Shown here: positions 16,117-23,790 of the stretch, piece by piece
Layout of the letters: the number at the start of each line of letters is the position of its first letter
Position numbering within the stretch: the first letter of the stretch is position 1
Assembly: GCA_009923895.1 (NCBI GenBank)
Contig: RFSP01000003.1
Coordinates: 1 to 23,790 of the forward strand
Reading direction: 5' to 3'
Origin: Betaproteobacteria bacterium
Lineage (GTDB): Bacteria > Pseudomonadota > Gammaproteobacteria > Burkholderiales > Burkholderiaceae_C
Length of the DNA: 23,790 nucleotides
Position numbers and translations under genes: made by a program
The notes under the pieces: model-generated
What the model saw: the letters and a program-made list of their open reading frames with translations, nothing else
The model's database searches: none
Told to the model about the DNA's origin: nothing

Positions 16117-17208
16117 GTGACCGACGTGACCGCTCATTTCTCGCAAACCTACGCTCAGGCCCGGCAAAAATTCCTTGAGGCGTCTGCGCAAGCCGGCCTG
16201 GATGTGCAGTCGCACCGGCATCCGCTGCGCGGACACGACGGCGAAGAATTGGCCATGGACGTGGCGCGTCTGGGCGACCCGCATGCCCACAGTGTCTTGA
16301 TTTTGTCCAGCGCCTGCCACGGCGTCGAGGGCTACTGCGGATCTGGCATTCAAGTGGGACTGCTGCACGACTCGGATTGGATGGACACCGCAAGAAGGCT
16401 CGGCGTGGCCGTGGTGTGGATCCATGCCCTGAACCCCCATGGGTTTTCCTGGTGGCGCAGGACCACGCACGAAAACGTCGACTTGAATCGAAACTTCGTG
16501 GACTTCTCCCAGCCTTTGCCACGCAATGTCGAATACGACGCCATTGCGCATGCGGTGGTGCCTGACGTGTGGCCACCGCCGGCCGAGAGCGAAGCTCTTT
16601 TGTACGCTTACGCATCCGCCCATGGCGAACGCGGGTTGCGTGCGGCCATCAGCAATGGCCAACATCACCACCCCCAGGGCCTCTTCTATGCAGGACAAGC
16701 CCCCACGTGGAGCCATCTGACCTTGCGTCAGGTCTTGCGCGAGCATGCGCGCCAGTGCGCCAAGCTCGGATGGATTGACTTTCACACAGGCTTGGGGCCT
16801 TGCGGCGTGGGAGAGCAGATTTTCGCTGGCCGTGACGACGCTGACGAACTGCAACGTGCCCGACGCTGGTGGGGGCCCAAAGTGACTTCCATCTTTGATG
16901 ATTCCTCGGTTTCAACCCAAGTGCGCGGCACCATCGGCCACGCGGCTTACGAGGAGGCTCCTCAAGCGGAAGTGACCGCCATGGCCCTTGAATATGGCAC
17001 ACAAGCTCCAGACGCGGTGATCAGCGCCTTGCGGGCAGACCAATGGATGCAAAATCATCCTGATCGCGCAAGCCCCCAGCGTGACGCCATTCGCCAGCAA
17101 CTGCGCGATGTGTTCTATGTAGATACCAACGACTGGAAGGCAAAGGTCTTTGCGCAAGGGCGCGAGGCCGCGCAGCAAGCCCTCATGGGCCTCGCCAGAC
17201 TGGCCTGA
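16117..17208 (+). CDS. M14-like metallopeptidase, DUF2817 family
   Basis: From the GTG the protein has 363 residues (370 from the alternative ATG at 16096). It carries the zinc-carboxypeptidase-like arrangement: SACHGVEGYCGS with His68 and Glu71 as first metal ligands, a basic loop NPHGFSWWRRT followed by ENVDLNRNF, the third ligand His223 in WIDFHTG, and a candidate catalytic Glu292 in MALEYGTQ. This pattern is that of DUF2817 (PF10994), a bacterial M14-related family whose substrates are poorly defined. No signal peptide is seen, so it is probably cytoplasmic. It follows the M20 gene by about 40 bases and is likely co-transcribed, suggesting joint breakdown of peptides or acylated amino acids. 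Its stop lies a single base from the stop of the convergent HAD gene. Confidence 0.87.
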   Translation: MTDVTAHFSQTYAQARQKFLEASAQAGLDVQSHRHPLRGHDGEELAMDVARLGDPHAHSVLILSSACHGVEGYCGSGIQVGLLHDSDWMDTARRLGVAVVWIHALNPHGFSWWRRTTHENVDLNRNFVDFSQPLPRNVEYDAIAHAVVPDVWPPPAESEALLYAYASAHGERGLRAAISNGQHHHPQGLFYAGQAPTWSHLTLRQVLREHARQCAKLGWIDFHTGLGPCGVGEQIFAGRDDADELQRARRWWGPKVTSIFDDSSVSTQVRGTIGHAAYEEAPQAEVTAMALEYGTQAPDAVISALRADQWMQNHPDRASPQRDAIRQQLRDVFYVDTNDWKAKVFAQGREAAQQALMGLARLA

Positions 17209-17209
17209 C

Positions 17210-17851
17210 TCACGAGACCAGCCAGCCGGTCGCCTGCAACTGCACTTTGACCGCCGGTGCGTCCGTGAAGTGCACGGCCTGCCATCCGTGTTGCTGCGCC
17301 GCTTGGATATTGCCCACGTGATCGTCAATGAACACCGTCTTTGAGGGGTCCAAGCCAAACCGTCGGTCGGCCAGTTCAAAGATTTCCCGCGCGGGCTTCA
17401 TCAAACCCACCCGACCCGAAAAGATGCCATCCTCAAAGTGGCGCAAGAACGCGTTGTCACGCTCCAGCGCATCGGCATAGGGTTTGGGCATGTTGGAAAG
17501 AAAGTAAAGCCGGTGTCCGGCCACCCTGAGCTGTTCCAACAAATCGAGCGTGGGGCGCTGCGGCTGGAGATGGCCGGGGATGGCGTCGATGACGGCCCTG
17601 ACTTGCGACACGGGCGCCGCGATGCGATGCGCGATGCGCTGCGCGAGCGCGACTTCATCCACCTGACCCAGGTCAAACTGGGCCCAATCGCTTTGCGGGG
17701 TGAAGCTCTCAAAGATGCGAGCCGCCAAGTCCTTGGCTGCCGACTCGTTGGGGGCCAATTCAGGCACCACCTGTTGCAACAGCTCAAAGGGGCGCCACTG
17801 AAACAGCACCGCCCCAAAGTCAAAGATGACAGAGCGCTCCACGCCGTTCAT
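17210..17851 (-). CDS. HAD superfamily hydrolase, subfamily IA (YihX-like)
   Basis: This 213-residue HAD hydrolase has its nucleophile motif in VIFDFGAVLF (Asp11); the residue two further on is Gly rather than Asp, as also seen in E. coli YihX. Motif II is FLSNMP (Ser119-Asn120), motif III Lys152 in GLMKPAREIF, and motif IV Asp176-Asp177 in VFIDDHVGNI. An inserted helical cap lies between residues 20 and 90, placing it in subfamily I. YihX acts on alpha-glucose-1-phosphate, and the gene here overlaps the pgi stop as ATGA, so a sugar-phosphate phosphatase is a fair guess; haloacid dehalogenase activity is less likely. The substrate cannot be read from the sequence. Confidence 0.88.
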   Translation of the reverse strand: MNGVERSVIFDFGAVLFQWRPFELLQQVVPELAPNESAAKDLAARIFESFTPQSDWAQFDLGQVDEVALAQRIAHRIAAPVSQVRAVIDAIPGHLQPQRPTLDLLEQLRVAGHRLYFLSNMPKPYADALERDNAFLRHFEDGIFSGRVGLMKPAREIFELADRRFGLDPSKTVFIDDHVGNIQAAQQHGWQAVHFTDAPAVKVQLQATGWLVS

Positions 17852-19446
17852 GTCTGCAAGCGACGAATCAGCCCAGCGGTGGAGGCATCCAGCCCAGCGG
17901 TATCCCCCGAGTCCATGCGTGGCAACAAGTCATTGCAAAGCGCTTTGCCCAGTTCCACTCCCCATTGATCAAAGGAGTTGATGCCCCAAAGGGCTCCACT
18001 GGTCCAGACCCGGTGCTCATACATGGCGATCAAGGCGCCCAATGAGCGGGGCGTCAACGACTCCAGCACCAAGGTGGTACTGGGTCGATTTCCGGGAAAC
18101 GTCCGGTGTTGGGACAACACCGCACGGTCAAATGAAGCGGCCGCCGTCGGCACCTTGTCCGTCATGGCCTCTGGGGCTGTTTTGCCTTTCATGAGCGCTT
18201 GGCTTTGGGCCAAACAATTGGCCAGCAGTTTGCGATGGAGATCAGACAGTCCGTGAGCCGCACGCCGCACCGCAATGAACTCCACGGGGATCACATCGGT
18301 GCCTTGGTGCAACATCTGAAAGAAAGCGTGCTGCCCATTGGTGCCGGGCTCGCCCCACACCACCGGGCTGGTGGCAAAAGGCAAACGTTGTCCCGCCATG
18401 TCCACTTGCTTGCCATTGGACTCCATCTCCAATTGCTGCAGGTACGCGGGCAATCGCTTGAGGCCCTGGTGATAAGGCGCCACACTGCGCGATGAAAACC
18501 GATGAAAGTTTCGATACCAGACGTCCAACAACCCCAGCAGCACAGGCAGGTTGTGGGGCAGCGGCGTGTTTGCAAAATGCCGGTCCATGGCGTGTGCGCC
18601 ATCCAGCAGGGCTCGGAAGTTCTCGGGGCCGATGGCGATGGCGATGGGCAGACCAATGGCGCTCCACATGGAATAGCGTCCACCCACCCAGTCCCAAAAG
18701 CCAAAGGTGCGCGTGATGCCAAATGCGGCGGCCGCTTGCAAATTGGTGGTCACCCCCACAAAGTGTCGGGCCCGATCCACACCCCCTTGCGCATCAAACC
18801 AGTCGCGGGCGGCGTGCGCATTGGCCATGGTCTCCTGGGTGGTGAATGTCTTGCTGGCAATGATGAACAGCGTTCGCTCGGGGTGCAGTTGGCGCAACAC
18901 CGGCGTGAGGTCATGGCCATCCACGTTGCTGACGAAATGAAAACGCAGTTGCCGATGCGCAAAAGCATCCAAAGCAGGAACGGCCATTTGAGGGCCCAGG
19001 TCAGACCCTCCAATCCCAATATTCACCACATCGGTGATGCCGCTGCGCTCGGTGTCACGCACCTCTTGGGCAAATGCCAGCATGGCGTCCAGCACCTCGT
19101 GCACTTGATGGGCATGAGGCCCTTCACCCCTGGGGGCTCTCAGGGCGGTGTGCAGGACCGCCCGTCCCTCGGTCGCATTGACAGGATCACCTGCCAACAA
19201 GGCGTCTCGCCGCTCAGACAGGCCGCACTCGAGCGCCAGATCCAGCAAAAACGTCAACGTCGCTTTGTCCAACAGGTTCTTTGAAAGGTCTGCAAAGATT
19301 TCAGGCGCCTCAAAAGACAGCGCCTCAAAGCGGGAAGGGTCTCGATCAAACGCTTCACGAAGATCGAATTCGCGGCCGTGGGCTTCAAAGTGCCCAGCCA
19401 ACGCGGCCCAAGCCGTTGTCCGATCGCAGCGGGGATAGTGATTCAC
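17848..19446 (-). CDS. pgi: Glucose-6-phosphate isomerase
   Basis: Pgi interconverts glucose-6-phosphate and fructose-6-phosphate in glycolysis, gluconeogenesis and the pentose phosphate cycle. From the GTG at 19446 it has 532 residues, the usual length (about 545). NIGIGGSDLGPQM and SKTFTTQET form the sugar-phosphate site. GGRYSMWSAIGLPI is the first family signature. MESNGK holds the catalytic base Glu342, GTNGQHAFFQMLHQGT has His373, and SFDQWGVELGK has Lys501. The frame runs on upstream to a TTG at 19476 inside tal, but AAGGTG placed 5 bases before the GTG and the start of similarity (RCDRTTAWAAL) favour GTG. It follows tal by 10 bases and overlaps the HAD gene by 4, so the three are probably one transcript. 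Confidence 0.96.
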   Translation of the reverse strand: MNHYPRCDRTTAWAALAGHFEAHGREFDLREAFDRDPSRFEALSFEAPEIFADLSKNLLDKATLTFLLDLALECGLSERRDALLAGDPVNATEGRAVLHTALRAPRGEGPHAHQVHEVLDAMLAFAQEVRDTERSGITDVVNIGIGGSDLGPQMAVPALDAFAHRQLRFHFVSNVDGHDLTPVLRQLHPERTLFIIASKTFTTQETMANAHAARDWFDAQGGVDRARHFVGVTTNLQAAAAFGITRTFGFWDWVGGRYSMWSAIGLPIAIAIGPENFRALLDGAHAMDRHFANTPLPHNLPVLLGLLDVWYRNFHRFSSRSVAPYHQGLKRLPAYLQQLEMESNGKQVDMAGQRLPFATSPVVWGEPGTNGQHAFFQMLHQGTDVIPVEFIAVRRAAHGLSDLHRKLLANCLAQSQALMKGKTAPEAMTDKVPTAAASFDRAVLSQHRTFPGNRPSTTLVLESLTPRSLGALIAMYEHRVWTSGALWGINSFDQWGVELGKALCNDLLPRMDSGDTAGLDASTAGLIRRLQT

Positions 19447-19451
19447 GCGGG

Positions 19452-19457
19452 CACCTT
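19452..19457 (-). promoter_or_regulatory. Ribosome binding site deciding the pgi GTG start
   Basis: On the minus strand AAGGTG lies 5 bases before the GTG at 19446 and touches the last base of the tal stop codon. This couples pgi translation to tal and supports GTG over the upstream TTG. Confidence 0.6.
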
Positions 19458-20410
19458 CAAGCTTGCAACGCTTCAATCATGCGGTCGAGCTTGATCGCAT
19501 CCGCGGCAAAAGCTCGAATCCCTTCGGCCAATTTCTCGGTGGCCATGGCGTCTTCATTCAAAGCCCAACGAAAGCCCGCCTCATCGAGCGTGATGCGGTC
19601 CACAACAGCATGGCGAGCAGCCACGGGGTCCAGCGCGCGGGTCAAGGGCTCATCACTCGATTGCAAAGACGCCAGCAAGTCTGGGCTGATCGTCAACAGG
19701 TCACAGCCCGCCAGCGCTTTGATCTGACCCACGTTGCGAAAACTCGCACCCATGACTTCGGTGGCAATGCCGAACTTCTTGTAATAGGTGTAGATGCGAC
19801 TGACCGACTGCACACCCGGATCGTTGGCGCCCGAGCAGGCCTGCTCGTCCCACGCAGCACCCGCCGCTTTCTTGTACCAATCGTAAATGCGACCCACGAA
19901 GGGAGAAATCAATTGCACGCCCGCCTCACCGCAAGCCACCGCTTGGCAAAAACTGAACAGCAGCGTCAGATTGCAATGGATGCCCTCGCGTTCAAGTTGC
20001 CTTGCCGCCTCAATGCCTTCCCAAGTGGCTGCAATCTTGATCAAGACCCGATCGCGCCCCACCCCGGCCTTTTCATACATGGCCATCAGGCGACGGGCCC
20101 GCGCCGCGGTGAGGTGGGCATCAAAGGACAAGCGCGCGTCCACTTCGGTGCTGACACGCCCCGGGACCACCTTCAGAATTTCCAAGCCAAACCGCACCAA
20201 GACACGGTCCACGATCTCATCGAGCGAGCTGCCACGATGGGCTTGGACCGTTTCTGCCAAGAGGGGCGCATAGTCCGGCTGCTGCACCGCTTTGAGAATC
20301 AATGAGGGATTCGTCGTGGCGTCGCGCGGGGTGAATTGCGCCAGTTGCTTGAAATTCCCTGTGTCGGCAACGACCGTGGTGAATTGTTTGATTTGTTCAA
20401 GTTGATTCAT
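19457..20410 (-). CDS. tal: Transaldolase
   Basis: Transaldolase moves a dihydroxyacetone unit between sedoheptulose-7-phosphate and glyceraldehyde-3-phosphate in the non-oxidative pentose phosphate pathway. The 317 residues match TalB-type enzymes. Asp16 in VVADTGNF, the ATTNPSLIL motif at 31-39 and the Schiff-base Lys125 in RVLIKIAATWEG are the expected active-site residues. Also typical are VSTEVDARLSFD, NLTLLFSFCQA and SPFVGRIYDWYKK, the last lying near the phosphate-binding site. The start ATG at 20410 follows a GA-rich stretch (GAGAG). Its product fructose-6-phosphate is the substrate of Pgi, encoded directly downstream. The gap to the upstream ABC ATPase is only 27 bases, so it may be transcribed with the iron-type transporter. 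Confidence 0.97.
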   Translation of the reverse strand: MNQLEQIKQFTTVVADTGNFKQLAQFTPRDATTNPSLILKAVQQPDYAPLLAETVQAHRGSSLDEIVDRVLVRFGLEILKVVPGRVSTEVDARLSFDAHLTAARARRLMAMYEKAGVGRDRVLIKIAATWEGIEAARQLEREGIHCNLTLLFSFCQAVACGEAGVQLISPFVGRIYDWYKKAAGAAWDEQACSGANDPGVQSVSRIYTYYKKFGIATEVMGASFRNVGQIKALAGCDLLTISPDLLASLQSSDEPLTRALDPVAARHAVVDRITLDEAGFRWALNEDAMATEKLAEGIRAFAADAIKLDRMIEALQA

Positions 20411-20437
20411 AAGACTCTCATCTCTGTTCCAAGGGGC

Positions 20438-21481
20438 TCAGGCTGGCAGCACAGACACGCCCTGGTCCGTCCACTGCAAGCTCACCTCGCTGTCCACGGC
20501 CCACGGTGAGCGCACCTGGTTGCACACCACAAAAATATCACCCAATTCAGTACGCACCTTGAGTTCCAGCACGGCACCCAGGTAAGCGCAATGCAAAACC
20601 TTTCCTGGCAACCCCGAGGCGCCACGATCGTCCACCGTCCATGCCTGGGGCCGCACGGCCACTTTCACCGGACCTGGCGCGGTGGCCTGGCGCGCGGGGG
20701 CTTGCAGCGGTCCCAAACGAACACAGCCTTGCGCGTCCACATGCGCATCCATGATCATGGCCTCACCCATGAAGTCGGCCACAAAGGCACTGGCCGGCGC
20801 TTCATACAACTCACGCGGCGTCCCTTGCTGGGCGATACAGCCTTTGTCCATCACGACGATTTGATCGCTCACCGCCATGGCTTCGCTCTGGTCGTGAGTG
20901 ACGTAAGCCACCGTCAATGACAGTCGCTGCTGCAAGGCACGAATGTCCTCTCGCATGCTGCGCCGCAAGGCCGCATCAAGATTGGACAGCGGCTCATCAA
21001 AGAGCATGACACTGGGCTCGAGAATGAGCGAGCGCGCCACTGCCACCCGTTGCTGCTGCCCCCCCGACATTTCGCCCGGCCAGCGGGTGTCAAATCCGGA
21101 CAGCCCCACCAGTTCCAACGTGGCCCTGGCCCGCTCGTGGGCCGAGCGTTTGTCCACACCCTGCACCACCAGGCCGTAGGACACGTTATCGATCACATTC
21201 ATGTGAGGAAAAAGCGCGTAGCTTTGAAACACCATGCTCACATCGCGCTGTGACGGACCCAAGGCAGTCACGTCTTGGCCATCGATGAGGATCTGACCTG
21301 AGGAGGGAGCTTCCAGACCCGCCACCATGCGCAAGGTGGTGGTCTTGCCGCAACCAGAAGGGCCCAGCAAGGTGGTCAGACTGCCCTTTCGAATCCTCAA
21401 ATCAATGCCTTGAACCACCAAGGGTGACGAATCGTCGCCATACCGCTTGGTCACCTGCCGCAATTCAATACCCCAACTCAT
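20438..21481 (-). CDS. ABC transporter ATPase, Fe(III)/spermidine-putrescine type (FbpC/PotA-like)
   Basis: This 347-residue ATPase has Walker A GPSGCGKT (40-47), the Q-loop VFQSYALFPHMNV, signature MSGGQQQR (138-145), Walker B VMLFDEPLSNLD, and the H-loop His196 in VTHDQSEAM. A C-terminal TOBE-like domain (about residues 260-345, with VAVRPQAW and YLGAVLELKV) follows, which places it in the PotA/FbpC/CysA class. The immediately upstream permease is a fused FbpB/SfuB-type protein and the partial gene before it is a periplasmic binding protein, so ferric iron is the most likely substrate. Polyamine, phosphonate or thiamine remain possible. The ATG overlaps the permease stop as ATGA. The gene is intact. 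Confidence 0.92.
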   Translation of the reverse strand: MSWGIELRQVTKRYGDDSSPLVVQGIDLRIRKGSLTTLLGPSGCGKTTTLRMVAGLEAPSSGQILIDGQDVTALGPSQRDVSMVFQSYALFPHMNVIDNVSYGLVVQGVDKRSAHERARATLELVGLSGFDTRWPGEMSGGQQQRVAVARSLILEPSVMLFDEPLSNLDAALRRSMREDIRALQQRLSLTVAYVTHDQSEAMAVSDQIVVMDKGCIAQQGTPRELYEAPASAFVADFMGEAMIMDAHVDAQGCVRLGPLQAPARQATAPGPVKVAVRPQAWTVDDRGASGLPGKVLHCAYLGAVLELKVRTELGDIFVVCNQVRSPWAVDSEVSLQWTDQGVSVLPA

Positions 21482-23694
21482 GCCATGACTCCCGCTGGGT
21501 GGCTCCGATGATCAGACACACGCCGGCCCAATTGACGCTCTCCCACCAGGGCTTGAATGGCAGCCGTGGCAAGAGACATTAGGACAATCAGCACGCTGCA
21601 ATAAGCCAAAGCCACACCATAGTCGCCATTGCCCACGCGACCGATGATGTAAGTGGTGGCCAATTCGTTTTCGGCGGTCACCAAAAAAATGACGGCCGAC
21701 ACCGTGGTCATGCTCCGCACAAAGCTGTAAACCAAGGCCGCCACGAGCGCTGGCTTCAGCAAAGGCAACACCACCCGGCGCAAGGTGGTGGCGGTGCCCG
21801 CTCTGAGCATCGCACTGGCCTCATCCAAGGAACGGTCCAATTGCTTGAAGCTGGCAGTGCCAGCTCTGACGCCCACGGGCACATTGCGAAAAACAAAGCA
21901 CAACACGATGATGAGAGCGGTGCCCGTCAACTCAAAGGGCGGCACGTTGAATGCCAGGATGTAGCTGACCCCCAGAACAGTGCCAGGGATGGCAAAGGCC
22001 AGCAGCGCGGAAAATTCAAAGGCACGCTGCCCTGCGAACTCGGTGCGTGCCAGCAGCCAACTGATGGTCAAACCCAAAGCCGCACACAAGGGCGCCGCGA
22101 TGGCAGCGAGCTTGAAGGTGGTGAACAACGAGTTCCATGCCGAGCCCGCCCAGACCAGGCCATGGGCGCTCCACTGGACATCAAAAGCCGTCTTGAAGTG
22201 CGCCCAGGTGGGCGTGAAATCACGGCCCCAAGTCTGGACGAACCCGCCGGAGAACGCGAACAGATAGACCACCGCGGTAAAGATCAGCCACGGGGTGCCC
22301 AAGGTCCAACACAAGCGCCGCAATCCCTCGGGCAATGTCAGGGGCATGCCTCCGTCTCCCTTGCCCGACACGGTGGTGTAACTCGCCCGTCCGAGCACGC
22401 GCTGCTGCAAAAAGAAAACCGCCAACGCAAAGCCAGTCAAGATCAGCGCCAGCGACGCAGCTCGCCCTTGGTCATACTGCGCGCCCACAATGGCAAAAAA
22501 GATTTCCGTGGACAACACCGCGTATTGGCCACCGACGATGATGGGGTTGCCAAAATCGGCGATGCTCTCAATGAAACCCACCAAGAACGCATTGGCCAAG
22601 CCGGGCTTGAGCAACGGCAGCGTCACCGACATGAAGGTGTGTTGACGCGAAGCCCGCAAGGTTTGCGCGGCTTCTTCCAAGCTGGGTGAAATGCCCTGGA
22701 CCACACCCCGAATGATCATGAATGCGATGGGGGTGAAAGCGAACATCTGCGCAAGCCACGTACCAAACAGGCCATAGAACCACCGAGTCGGCGGCAGTCC
22801 AAAGGCCCACTCCAACACCTGGTTCACGAGCCCTGCCCGTCCAAAAAGCAAGATCAGCCCCAGGCCCACGACAAACGGCGGCGTGATGATGGGCAACAAG
22901 GCCAGCAGACGCAAAGCGCCGCCAAATCGAAAACGCCCCCGTTCCGACAGCAAGGCCAGAACCAATCCCATGACCGTGGTTCCCGCAGCGGTCAACAGGG
23001 CCAGGAAGAGGGTATTCCAAGCCACACCGCATCGCACGCCGCCGGCCAGACATGACAGGCCCCACACCCGCTCATGACCCAAGCGTTCGGCCAAGGCCTG
23101 CAATGACCCGCGGCCGGTGTCATCGATGAAAGCCCCCAAAAGGCTCTTGCCCACGGGCAGCGCCACAAAGAGCAACAGCAGCGCCGAACAAAGAACAACC
23201 GCACAGGCCACGAAGGCATTGCCCCGACATGCCCCCAATCGCGCCAAGCCACATCCCAGCACCATCAGCAAGGCAGCCAAGACCGCCACGGCCCCCAGCC
23301 CCATACCGATCTGACCTGCGGGCAGAGGTCCCCACCAACCATTCAAGAATTCGAAGGCCCAGCCCTGCAGCCCAATGGCAAAGCCCCCACCCAGCAGTGT
23401 CAGCAGGCCGAGCCCAGCGGCCAACACCCAAACCAAGCCCACTCGCCGAGAACCTCCATCCCACCCAGCGGTCACCAAGCAAAGCCCCAAGGCGATGAAC
23501 CCCACCGCGAGCCATGGGCGCCCGTGCACGGCCATCTGCATCAAGCCATTGGCCGTGAGCGGACCACCAAAAAGCCCTGCAAAGGTGGCAGCGACGCTGA
23601 GATCTTGAGGAAAGTACCAAGGCAGGGCCGCATAGGCGGCCAGGCCGGCCAGACTCCAGATCAGCGCGGGAGTGAGTTGACGTCCTTTTCCCAC
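21478..23694 (-). CDS. Fused ABC permease, Fe(III)-type (FbpB/SfuB-like), with long N-terminal membrane extension
   Basis: This 738-residue protein contains two permease halves in one chain. Each half has an EAA coupling loop: EEAAQTLRASRQHTFMSVTL near residue 340, followed by PLLKPG, and DEASAMLRAGTATTLRRVVL near 624, followed by PLLKPA. The halves are those of FbpB/SfuB iron(III) permeases, which normally have about 500-550 residues. Here about 160-170 additional residues with several hydrophobic segments (from LIWSLAGLAAYAAL to ALLMVLGCGLARL) precede the first canonical helix near residue 163. The frame opens with a GTG at 23694, 34 bases inside the binding-protein gene; an internal start further on would cut into the extension, so the exact start is uncertain. 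It couples to the ATPase by an ATGA overlap. Confidence 0.92.
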   Translation of the reverse strand: MGKGRQLTPALIWSLAGLAAYAALPWYFPQDLSVAATFAGLFGGPLTANGLMQMAVHGRPWLAVGFIALGLCLVTAGWDGGSRRVGLVWVLAAGLGLLTLLGGGFAIGLQGWAFEFLNGWWGPLPAGQIGMGLGAVAVLAALLMVLGCGLARLGACRGNAFVACAVVLCSALLLLFVALPVGKSLLGAFIDDTGRGSLQALAERLGHERVWGLSCLAGGVRCGVAWNTLFLALLTAAGTTVMGLVLALLSERGRFRFGGALRLLALLPIITPPFVVGLGLILLFGRAGLVNQVLEWAFGLPPTRWFYGLFGTWLAQMFAFTPIAFMIIRGVVQGISPSLEEAAQTLRASRQHTFMSVTLPLLKPGLANAFLVGFIESIADFGNPIIVGGQYAVLSTEIFFAIVGAQYDQGRAASLALILTGFALAVFFLQQRVLGRASYTTVSGKGDGGMPLTLPEGLRRLCWTLGTPWLIFTAVVYLFAFSGGFVQTWGRDFTPTWAHFKTAFDVQWSAHGLVWAGSAWNSLFTTFKLAAIAAPLCAALGLTISWLLARTEFAGQRAFEFSALLAFAIPGTVLGVSYILAFNVPPFELTGTALIIVLCFVFRNVPVGVRAGTASFKQLDRSLDEASAMLRAGTATTLRRVVLPLLKPALVAALVYSFVRSMTTVSAVIFLVTAENELATTYIIGRVGNGDYGVALAYCSVLIVLMSLATAAIQALVGERQLGRRVSDHRSHPAGVMA

Positions 23695-23790
23695 TTGCCT
23701 ATCAATCGCTTGCGCTCTGCCGACGATCCGTACTTCGCGTAGTCGTAATCAATGAACTTGATCTTCTTGTCCGGCCCGATCACGTAGACG
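23661..23790 (-). CDS. ABC transporter substrate-binding protein, C-terminal end only
   Basis: The last 42 residues of a periplasmic binding protein enter from the right edge, reading VYVIGPDKKIKFIDYDYAKY and ending in KWEKDVNSLPR before a TGA at 23661. This ending matches the extracellular solute-binding proteins of the iron(III) class that usually accompany this kind of permease. The rest, including the ligand-binding tyrosines that would show iron specificity, lies beyond the window. The end overlaps the permease start by 34 bases. Confidence 0.78.
   Translation of the reverse strand, partial: VYVIGPDKKIKFIDYDYAKYGSSAERKRLIGKWEKDVNSLPR

Noticed and set aside
17240..17851. HAD protein as a haloacid dehalogenase
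   Set aside because: The FDFG motif and YihX-like layout, with its place after pgi, point to phosphatase; no dehalogenase-specific residues were recognized.

Overview
The window looks like the chromosome of a GC-rich betaproteobacterium, most likely Burkholderiales and close to Comamonadaceae. This is inferred from the gene order (BolA-like gene, murA, hisG, hisD, hisC), the short-form HisG, a polyhydroxyalkanoate granule-region protein, the tal-pgi pair, and tightly packed genes that often overlap as ATGA. No RNA gene, insertion sequence, CRISPR array, phage gene or integration site could be supported. No gene-free stretch exceeds about 150 bases.

Layout by position, with transcription mostly leftward on the minus strand. 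From 1 to 4670: hisC (3' end cut by the window edge), hisD, hisG, murA and a BolA-family gene, covering histidine biosynthesis and the first committed step of peptidoglycan synthesis. From 4719 to 6127: a YadG/YadH-type ABC-2 exporter whose ATPase lacks the whole Walker A and Q-loop region. From 6166 to 11361: a five-gene Opp/Dpp-type peptide importer (binding protein, two permeases, two ATPases) whose binding-protein gene is frameshifted. From 11453 to 14733: a PHA-system protein, a predicted aminopeptidase lipoprotein and a molybdopterin oxidoreductase gene with an internal deletion plus frame change. From 14877 to 17208, on the plus strand: an M20 amidohydrolase and an M14-like (DUF2817) metallopeptidase. 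From 17210 to 23790, on the minus strand: an iron(III)-type ABC importer (binding-protein C-terminus, fused permease, ATPase), then transaldolase, glucose-6-phosphate isomerase and a HAD hydrolase.

Functionally, the central part has a peptide and acyl-amino-acid flavour: a peptide importer, an aminopeptidase, an M20 amidohydrolase and an M14-like peptidase. The right part joins metal uptake to two sugar-phosphate enzymes.

The most notable observation is that three otherwise well-conserved genes are damaged within about 9 kb: an in-frame loss of roughly 90 codons, a one-base frameshift, and a deletion of roughly 190 bases. All other genes read cleanly from end to end. This is either localized gene decay or assembly error; raw reads would decide. 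No clearly new biological system was found.
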